Origin: an uncultured Prevotella sp.
GTDB lineage: Bacteria > Bacteroidota > Bacteroidia > Bacteroidales > Bacteroidaceae
DNA length: 37,700 nucleotides
Reading direction: 5' to 3'
Assembly: GCA_934272845.1 (NCBI GenBank)
Contig: CAKQSF010000019.1
Coordinates: 1 to 37,700 of the forward strand
The stretch's first letter is position 1, and each line of letters begins with the position of its first letter. The notes beneath the pieces were generated by a model that was not told where the DNA came from, made no database searches, and worked only from the letters and a program-made list of their open reading frames with translations. A program made the position numbers and the translations under genes. Below, in pieces: positions 32,337-37,700 of this stretch.

Positions 32337-34454
32337 TTAGTTCTTTCGCAGAACAACGGCTGAACGCGCTGGCAGATAGAGCATAAGCCATTCCTTGTGC
32401 TCCTTGACATGCAGGATGTCATAGTTGGTAAGGTGCGTTATGCTGTCGTCAGCAAGTCCGTTACCGCCAAACTCCACCGCATCTGTGTTAAGTACCACAT
32501 CGTATGAGCCCGTTGGAACAAGGAAGCCATAGTCAGTAAACGAGCGCGTTGGCGAGAAGTTGAATACGAAAATAAGGTCGCCACGCATGAATGCCAATAT
32601 TTGGTCACCATCATTGTGCCATATCTCTCGCACTGGGGTCTTGTTAAAGTTTTTCTGGCTCTTTATCACCTCAAGCATCTTGCGGTCAAAATCACCAAGA
32701 TAGTGGTAACACAGGTCCTTATTGTCAACAAGATTCCACTGTCGGCGTGCATATTTATAACTCCATCCGTTTCCTTCGCGCGGAAAGTCTATCCACTCTG
32801 GGTGTCCGAACTCATTGCCCATAAAGTTAAGATAACCGCCATTTATGGTGCCTGCAGTAACGAGGCGTATCATTTTGTGAAGCGCAATGCCACGGTGTAC
32901 TGTCTCATTCTCGTCACCTTTTTTGAAGTGCCAGTACATGTCTGAGTCTATAAGGCGGAAGATTATCGTCTTGTCTCCCACCAATGCCTGATCATGACTC
33001 TCGCAATACGAAACTGTTTTCTCGTCAGCACGACGGTTCTTTACCTCCCAGAAGATGCTTGAAGGCTTCCAATCCTCGTCACGCAATTCCTTTATTGTCT
33101 TTATCCAATAGTCAGGAATTCCCATAGCAAGACGATAGTCGAAACCATAACCGCCATCCTCAAACTTTGCTGCCAAGCCAGGCATGCCGCTCATATCCTC
33201 AGCAATGGTTATGGCATTCTTGTTTACCTCATGTATCAACTTATTGGCAAGTGTAAGATAACAAATGGCATTGTCGTCCTCACCACCATTGAAGTAATCG
33301 CCATATCCACCAAAGTCTACTCCGAGCCCATGATTATAATACAGCATTGAGGTCACGCCATCAAAGCGGAAGCCATCAAAATGATACTCTTCAAGCCAAT
33401 ACTTACAGTTAGAGAGCAGGAAGTGCATTACATTGTCCTTGCCATAGTCAAAGCAAAGACTGTCCCACTGGTTATGCTCACGACGGTCTCCTGGATAGAA
33501 ATATTGATTAGGATCGCCAGCAAGGTTGCCCAATCCCTCGTTCTCGTTCTTAACAGCATGAGAGTGAACAAGATCCATTATAACGGTTATACCGTTCTGG
33601 TGTGCTGTGTCTATGAGGTCTTTCAACTCTTCTGGAGTACCAAAGCGGCTTGATGCAGCAAAGAAAGAACTTACATGATAACCAAATGAGCCGTAATAAG
33701 GATGTTCCTGTATCGCCATAATCTGTATGCAGTTATAGCCGTCCTTTATTACTCTTGGAAGCACATTCTCTTTGAACTCAGTATATGTTCCCACCTTCTC
33801 AGCATCCTGCCCCATGCCTACATGACACTCATAGATAAGCAGTGGGGTTGTGTTTGGCTTAAAAGTTTTCTTTTTCCACACGTAAGGTTTCTCGGGATCC
33901 CATACCTGAGCAGAGAAGAGTTTCGTATCGCTATCCTGCACTACGCGCTGCGCCCATGCTGGTATACGTTCGCCTTCGCCTCCTTCCCACTTTACAAGCA
34001 TCTTGTAAAGGTCACCGTGTTTCATTGCAGTCTTAGGCAGTTTGAGTTCCCAATCCTGTTCGTTCTTCGCCTTTTTCAGTGCATACTTGGCTGTGGGCTG
34101 CCAGTTATTGAAGTCACCAATAAGATAAATCTCCGTGGCGTTAGGCGCCCATTCGCGGAACACCCAACCTCCCTGCTTCGTATGGTGCAATCCATAATAG
34201 AGATGACCAGATGCAAAATCTGACAGACTCTTCTTACCATTGTTGGTCAAGTGGTTTATCATCCACTGCGCGTGGTCATGTCTTCCGCGTATAGCCTCCT
34301 CAAATGGCTCTAACCATGCATCATTCTGTACTATCCCTATATGCTCTGGCTGCTTTGCCACTGTTTTCTTCCTGCCTGCACAGCCTTTTCTTACGGAAGT
34401 TTTTTTCTTTGGTTCAGCCGTAGCCTTAACTGCGGTTTTCTTTGTTTCTGCCAT
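32337..34454 (-). CDS. glgB: 1,4-alpha-glucan branching enzyme (GH13_8 type)
   Basis: A 705-residue cytosolic enzyme that makes alpha-1,6 branches in glycogen. Residues 80-180 form a CBM48 domain (FREWAPNATEIYLIGDFNNWQ). The catalytic barrel has the nucleophile Asp365 (FRFDGV), the acid Glu419 (IAEDMSG) and Asp488 (ESHDQAL); a C-terminal beta domain ends AVVLRKN. The strings LPRVIKDGYNCIQIMAIQEH and YGSFGYHVSSFFAASSRFGT follow eukaryotic branching enzymes rather than bacterial GlgB of GH13_9. An unusual feature is the first 35 residues: a Lys/Ala/Thr-rich tail like a histone H1 end. No promoter box was found next to it; it may be read from the MORN promoter or from the region of repeat copy C. 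Confidence 0.93.
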   Translation of the reverse strand: MAETKKTAVKATAEPKKKTSVRKGCAGRKKTVAKQPEHIGIVQNDAWLEPFEEAIRGRHDHAQWMINHLTNNGKKSLSDFASGHLYYGLHHTKQGGWVFREWAPNATEIYLIGDFNNWQPTAKYALKKAKNEQDWELKLPKTAMKHGDLYKMLVKWEGGEGERIPAWAQRVVQDSDTKLFSAQVWDPEKPYVWKKKTFKPNTTPLLIYECHVGMGQDAEKVGTYTEFKENVLPRVIKDGYNCIQIMAIQEHPYYGSFGYHVSSFFAASSRFGTPEELKDLIDTAHQNGITVIMDLVHSHAVKNENEGLGNLAGDPNQYFYPGDRREHNQWDSLCFDYGKDNVMHFLLSNCKYWLEEYHFDGFRFDGVTSMLYYNHGLGVDFGGYGDYFNGGEDDNAICYLTLANKLIHEVNKNAITIAEDMSGMPGLAAKFEDGGYGFDYRLAMGIPDYWIKTIKELRDEDWKPSSIFWEVKNRRADEKTVSYCESHDQALVGDKTIIFRLIDSDMYWHFKKGDENETVHRGIALHKMIRLVTAGTINGGYLNFMGNEFGHPEWIDFPREGNGWSYKYARRQWNLVDNKDLCYHYLGDFDRKMLEVIKSQKNFNKTPVREIWHNDGDQILAFMRGDLIFVFNFSPTRSFTDYGFLVPTGSYDVVLNTDAVEFGGNGLADDSITHLTNYDILHVKEHKEWLMLYLPARSAVVLRKN

Positions 34455-34481
34455 TTCGTCTTTAGATATTAGGTGGGTTTA

Positions 34482-34634
34482 GGGTGGTTTTATAAATTAC
34501 CTTTGTTATATTTCGAGGCTATTATCGAGGGTCAAGTGTAAGTAAGAGAAGATGTGTAACATGCTACTCGACGGAATGCGCTTACACTGTGAACCGATAA
34601 GAGCCCGAAAGATAACAAAACGTAAGTGACTAAT
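34482..34634. repeat. MITE-like element, truncated copy C
   Basis: In the opposite orientation to copy B: GGGTGGTTTTATAAATTACC, then TTTGTTATATTTCGAGGCT, on to AACAAAACGTAAGTG at about 34614-34628, following the reverse complement of copy B closely. The last 40 or so bases with the second terminal repeat are missing. TACCTTTG at 34498-34505 is the same inward box as in copy B. It lies between yhcH and glgB. Confidence 0.7.
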
Positions 34635-34645
34635 AATACATGTCA

Positions 34646-35095
34646 CTACGCCTTTACCTTGAAGATAGCCTTCTTTATCTCCGCTTCATTAGAGATACAT
34701 GGTGCATGACCATCTTGGGGAAAGAAGATTGCCATCATACCCGGACGACATGTTACATAACTGCTGCCAGGAACGCCTGGATACTTTGTTATATCTTTTT
34801 CTTCATTGTAAGGAATGTCATCAGGAAGATCCTCAAGAGGGAGGTATCCGTATGTTTCCTCCTCATCAAGAGGTATCTGTATATCGATCATCTTCTTATG
34901 GGTTTCCATTACTGCCTCATCTGGTGTCTTACCCTTAGCCGTTGTGATGTTAACAAATAGATCTTTGTCCTTTATATAATGCTTGCCTGGCTCAAGGGCA
35001 AGAAGATCGTTCTCTTCTATAAACTTTACCACGTCGGCAAAAAGTGGATTCATGCCAACATACTCCTTGAGGTTTTCTAATGTGTCTACTATCAT
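34646..35095 (-). CDS. YhcH/YjgK/YiaL family protein
   Basis: A 149-residue cupin-like protein of the DUF386 (YhcH/EbgC) family, whose members are linked with sialic acid or beta-galactoside handling; YhcH is a proposed anomerase-type enzyme. Family motifs: METHKKMIDIQI with His and Asp positions that bind metal, EETYGYLPLED, and AIFFPQDGHAPCI with the last His. There are no sugar-specific genes beside it, so the substrate cannot be told. It starts 42 bases after the MORN gene, on the same strand. Confidence 0.88.
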   Translation of the reverse strand: MIVDTLENLKEYVGMNPLFADVVKFIEENDLLALEPGKHYIKDKDLFVNITTAKGKTPDEAVMETHKKMIDIQIPLDEEETYGYLPLEDLPDDIPYNEEKDITKYPGVPGSSYVTCRPGMMAIFFPQDGHAPCISNEAEIKKAIFKVKA

Positions 35096-35137
35096 AATTG
35101 TATTCTTTTATAGGGTTAATCTTATCTTTTCTGGTAG

Positions 35138-36250
35138 TTAGTTTTCTCTTCTTACGCCCGACTCGTATGTTCCTCGTGCCGTAACCTGTCCGTTACGGTC
35201 TTTCTCTACGAATGCGCCTTCACGCTCATCATCCACGTATGTTCCTTCGAATCGAACTCCCTCCTTATTCTCTTCTATGGCCTTACCATTACGTTTACCG
35301 TTCTTATATATACCTTTAAACTTTGACCCGTCAGCGTAATGTATTATTACCTCGCCATTAGGCTGTCCTGCCTTAAACTCTCCTTCGTACACGTCACCAT
35401 TCTTTTTGGTCAATTTTCCGTGTCCGTTCTGTTTGTCGGCTTTCCAGTAACCTACGTAATTATCGCCATTGCGCCATACGAAAGTACCCATACCTTCCTT
35501 TTCACCATCTACGAAATGACCTGTATACTTATCTCCGTTGGCGTACTTAAAGATTCCTTCGCCAGTTTTCTCTCCGTTTACGTAATCTCCTTCATAAACG
35601 TCACCGTTACGAAATTTATACACGCCCTTGCCGTTCTGCAGGTCATCGCGCCACATGCCGTTATAACTATCACCCGTGGAATATTTAAACACGCCCTTAC
35701 CTGAACGTTTGTTCTCTACCCACTGTCCGTCATAAGAACTGCCGTCACCCCAATTAAAGTAACCCTTGCCGTTCTTCATATCGTTTTTCCATTCGCCGTC
35801 ATAATAGGCCCCACTCTTAAAAGTGTACTTTCCTTTACCCTGACGTTTATCCTGTTGCCAGTTACCGTCATACACATCGCCTGTATAGTAATACATTATG
35901 CCGTGTCCCTGCTGATAATCACGGAACCACAGTCCGTCATACCTATTATTATTAGCAAAATAATATATTCCCTTTCCGTGTTGTTGGTCCTGGAACCATT
36001 GTCCCTCATAGCGTTCGCCGTCAGTAAACATGTACACACCATGTCCCTGTCGTTTGCCCTTTATGTATTCCCCCTCAAAGGTGTCACCGTTTTCAAATCG
36101 CGTTACACCCTTACCATGGGGCTTACCTCCCAACATCTCGCCTTGATACTGACCCTTGTCATGGGTCTCACAAGAACCAAGAACGATTTTCTGAGAATGT
36201 GCTCCTAGAGGGAGCAATAAAAATATTAGTTGTAATAGACAGTATCTCAC
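35138..36250 (-). CDS. Exported MORN-repeat protein
   Basis: A 370-residue protein with a short signal peptide (MRYCLLQLIFLLLPLGAHSQ when the GTG at 36250 starts translation). About 14 MORN units of 23 residues (GDxYxGxWxxxxxxGxGxY) fill the rest, giving one long beta-solenoid-like strip. MORN arrays bind lipids or serve as scaffolds; a role at the cell envelope is inference. A longer TTG-started frame to 36325 would overlap the promoter box at 36323-36330, so GTG is preferred. It seems to head an operon with yhcH, glgB and the DUF6057-like gene. Confidence 0.8.
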   Translation of the reverse strand: MRYCLLQLIFLLLPLGAHSQKIVLGSCETHDKGQYQGEMLGGKPHGKGVTRFENGDTFEGEYIKGKRQGHGVYMFTDGERYEGQWFQDQQHGKGIYYFANNNRYDGLWFRDYQQGHGIMYYYTGDVYDGNWQQDKRQGKGKYTFKSGAYYDGEWKNDMKNGKGYFNWGDGSSYDGQWVENKRSGKGVFKYSTGDSYNGMWRDDLQNGKGVYKFRNGDVYEGDYVNGEKTGEGIFKYANGDKYTGHFVDGEKEGMGTFVWRNGDNYVGYWKADKQNGHGKLTKKNGDVYEGEFKAGQPNGEVIIHYADGSKFKGIYKNGKRNGKAIEENKEGVRFEGTYVDDEREGAFVEKDRNGQVTARGTYESGVRREN

Positions 36251-36322
36251 TTTACTTTCAGATTTCAGATTATAACTATCAGGCGCACGCCTAACCGCTA
36301 TGTAACAAAATGAATATTGGTT

Positions 36323-36330
36323 CAAAATTA
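36323..36330 (-). promoter_or_regulatory. -7 promoter box of the MORN-yhcH-glgB run
   Basis: The minus strand reads TAATTTTG (TAnnTTTG), 72 bases before the GTG start. Confidence 0.45.
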
Positions 36331-36425
36331 CAAATTTATTTTGAGATAACAGCCATTATGCAACATTTTTTATCATAAAATTGTAATTTATATACTCAAA
36401 ATTACTCTCTGTAAATAAATATAAC

Positions 36426-36433
36426 TATCTTTG
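36426..36433 (+). promoter_or_regulatory. -7 promoter box of kdsB
   Basis: TATCTTTG matches TAnnTTTG, 42 bases before the ATG at 36476. It overlaps the first codon of a longer frame starting at 36431, which rules that start out. Confidence 0.55.
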
Positions 36434-36475
36434 CACTTATATATATACACAATTATTTTCTTACTTACCATAAAA

Positions 36476-37252
36476 ATGAAATACATTGCCATTATCCCAG
36501 CACGATATGCCTCTACTCGTTTCCCAGGGAAACCTCTTGCCATGCTTGGCGACAAAACTGTAATACAACGTGTTTATGAACAGGTCAATAAGCAAACGGA
36601 TGCTACTTGGGTGGCTACCGATGACGAACGAATTTTTAACCACGTGCGTTCATGGGGGGGAAACGTTGTCATGACTTCACCTGACCATAAGAGTGGCACT
36701 GACCGCATTGAGGAAGCAATGGAGAAGATTGAGGCTGACGGAGAGCAGTATGATGTGGTTGTTAACGTGCAGGGCGACGAGCCTTTCATACAACCTGAGC
36801 AAATTGAGTCTGTATGCCATTGCTTCAATGATGAAAAAACGCAGATAGCGACTCTCGGCATAAGGTTTGTTCCTGCCAGCAACGACAGTAGCATATCCAC
36901 AGAAGAGGCTTGGAGACGTATCTCTAACGCTAACTCGCCTAAGATTGTTGTTGACAACAATGGCTTTGCCATGTACTTCAGCCGTTCCGTTATTCCGTTC
37001 ATCCGCGGCAAGGAACAGGCCGCATGGGCTGCTGAGTTTCCTTTTCTAAAGCACATCGGCATGTACGCCTATCGCAGGGAGGTATTGCGAGAAATAACAT
37101 CATTACCGCAGTCGTCTTTAGAGAAGGCTGAGAGTCTCGAACAACTACGCTGGCTACAAAACGGATACAGAATTAAGGTGGGCGAGACGACAAAGGAGAC
37201 TATCGGCATCGACACACCTGAAGACTTAGAAAAAGCACAGAGTATGATTTAG
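36476..37252 (+). CDS. kdsB: 3-deoxy-manno-octulosonate cytidylyltransferase
   Basis: A 258-residue cytosolic enzyme that joins CTP and Kdo to give CMP-Kdo, the donor for the lipopolysaccharide inner core. Seen: IPARYASTRFPGKPL (nucleotide-binding start), VVNVQGDEPFI (metal and CTP site), HIGMYAYRREVL, SLEKAESLEQLRWLQNG and ETIGIDTPEDLEKA at the end, all conserved in KdsB. Full length. Downstream lies a possible small hairpin (ACCAA/TTGGT, 37281-37295) and then the repeat element. Confidence 0.95.
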   Translation: MKYIAIIPARYASTRFPGKPLAMLGDKTVIQRVYEQVNKQTDATWVATDDERIFNHVRSWGGNVVMTSPDHKSGTDRIEEAMEKIEADGEQYDVVVNVQGDEPFIQPEQIESVCHCFNDEKTQIATLGIRFVPASNDSSISTEEAWRRISNANSPKIVVDNNGFAMYFSRSVIPFIRGKEQAAWAAEFPFLKHIGMYAYRREVLREITSLPQSSLEKAESLEQLRWLQNGYRIKVGETTKETIGIDTPEDLEKAQSMI

Positions 37253-37308
37253 TATAGTCAAACAAAAATATTTTGAGAATACCAACAATATTGGTTGCTT
37301 TTATATTT

Positions 37309-37380
37309 TAACATTAATCTCCATTAATCTATCTCTAACGAGATATTTTATTATATGTGGTAAGAGAAAAATTTTTTAAT
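37309..37380. repeat. Left arm and core of the 11-bp repeat element
   Basis: AACATTAATCTCC, ATTAATCTATC and the core TCTCTAACGAGATATTT nearly repeat 5235-5295 after bcp. They are followed by an AT-rich spacer and then the expanded array. Confidence 0.65.
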
Positions 37381-37700
37381 GTTAGATTAATGTTAGATTA
37401 ATATTAGATTAATATTAGATTAATGTTAGATTAATATTAGATTAATATTAGATTAATATTAGATTAATGTTAGACTAATGTTAGATTAATGTTAGATTAA
37501 TGTTAGACTAATGTTAGATTAATGTTAGATTAATGTTAGATTAATGTTAGATTAATGTTAGATTAATGTTAGATTAATGTTAGATTAATATTAGATTAAT
37601 GTTAGATTAATGTTAGATTAATATTAGATTAATGTTAGACTAATGTTAGATTAATGTTAGATTAATGTTAGATTAATGTTAGATTAATGTTAGATTAATG
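37381..37700. repeat. Tandem array of 29 units of 11 bp
   Basis: The unit is GTTAGATTAAT; the variants are ATTAGATTAAT (units 3, 4, 6-8, 20, 23) and GTTAGACTAAT (units 9, 12, 24). All 29 units from 37381 to 37699 are exactly 11 bases, without a single insertion or deletion, and the array runs on past the window edge. There are no spacers and no ORF. Confidence 0.95.

Noticed and set aside
33702..34223. Plus-strand ORF of 173 codons opposite glgB
   Set aside because: Antisense shadow of glgB without protein-family features.
37381..37700. CRISPR array
   Set aside because: The repeats are only 11 bp and directly joined, without unique spacers, and no cas genes are present.

Overview
The window looks like a chromosomal segment of a Bacteroidales bacterium, most likely Prevotella or a close relative. 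The main sequence signs are many copies of the Bacteroidetes -7 promoter box TAnnTTTG placed 20-60 bases before genes, secreted proteins with short N-terminal signals ending in AQ or GQ, a C-terminal YDLSGRK...GIYI tail typical of Prevotella surface proteins, DUF1015, DUF3256 and DUF4369 proteins, and a eukaryote-like (GH13_8 type) glycogen branching enzyme. Most genes are core or housekeeping; the unusual content lies in the repeats and a few lineage genes. No tRNA, rRNA operon, CRISPR array, prophage or complete insertion sequence was seen.

Layout. 1-3200: a Ser/Thr kinase with Sel1 and leucine-rich repeats faces away from a von Willebrand A protein, resembling the kinase/vWA part of TerY-P type modules. 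3200-9000: DUF1015 protein, Bcp peroxiredoxin, a fused sigma-factor-like HTH plus macro-like protein, and the RNA-binding factor Tex. 9000-10650: an AAA-like ATPase with a PD-(D/E)XK domain. 10700-16300: an operon of three secreted proteins (beta-helix-like; 1154-residue multidomain protein with C-terminal dockerin; cohesin-like protein with a Por-type tail), preceded by a long untranslated leader that can fold into strong hairpins. 16300-16700: a gene-free block with a perfect 22-bp hairpin. 16700-23300: DUF4369 lipoprotein, then pyrC-plsC-mgtC-nitroreductase, then reverse rubrerythrin and a PBP4-type carboxypeptidase. 23400-27700 (minus strand): SPOR lipoprotein-ruvX-def-TPR-DUF3256, one tight operon. 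27800-28800: YtxH-holin-small protein trio. 29094-29503: RNase P RNA. 29800-36300: a YihY membrane protein, then on the minus strand MORN protein-YhcH-glgB-DUF6057-like protein. 36476-37252: kdsB, followed by an array of 29 exact-length 11-bp repeats running off the window.

Three non-coding signals stand out: (i) a family of palindromic, MITE-like elements with ends GGGTGGTTCTATAAATTACC, two full copies, one truncated copy and one possible remnant, all between 29.0 and 34.7 kb; (ii) an 11-bp repeat element found 3' of both bcp and kdsB, short in one place and greatly expanded in the other; (iii) the roughly 300-base structured leader of the secreted-protein operon. Gene starts were moved inward from the longest possible ORFs where a TAnnTTTG box or a signal peptide shows that the longer start cannot be right (tex, def, TPR, SPOR, MORN, kdsB, and the 11042 gene).
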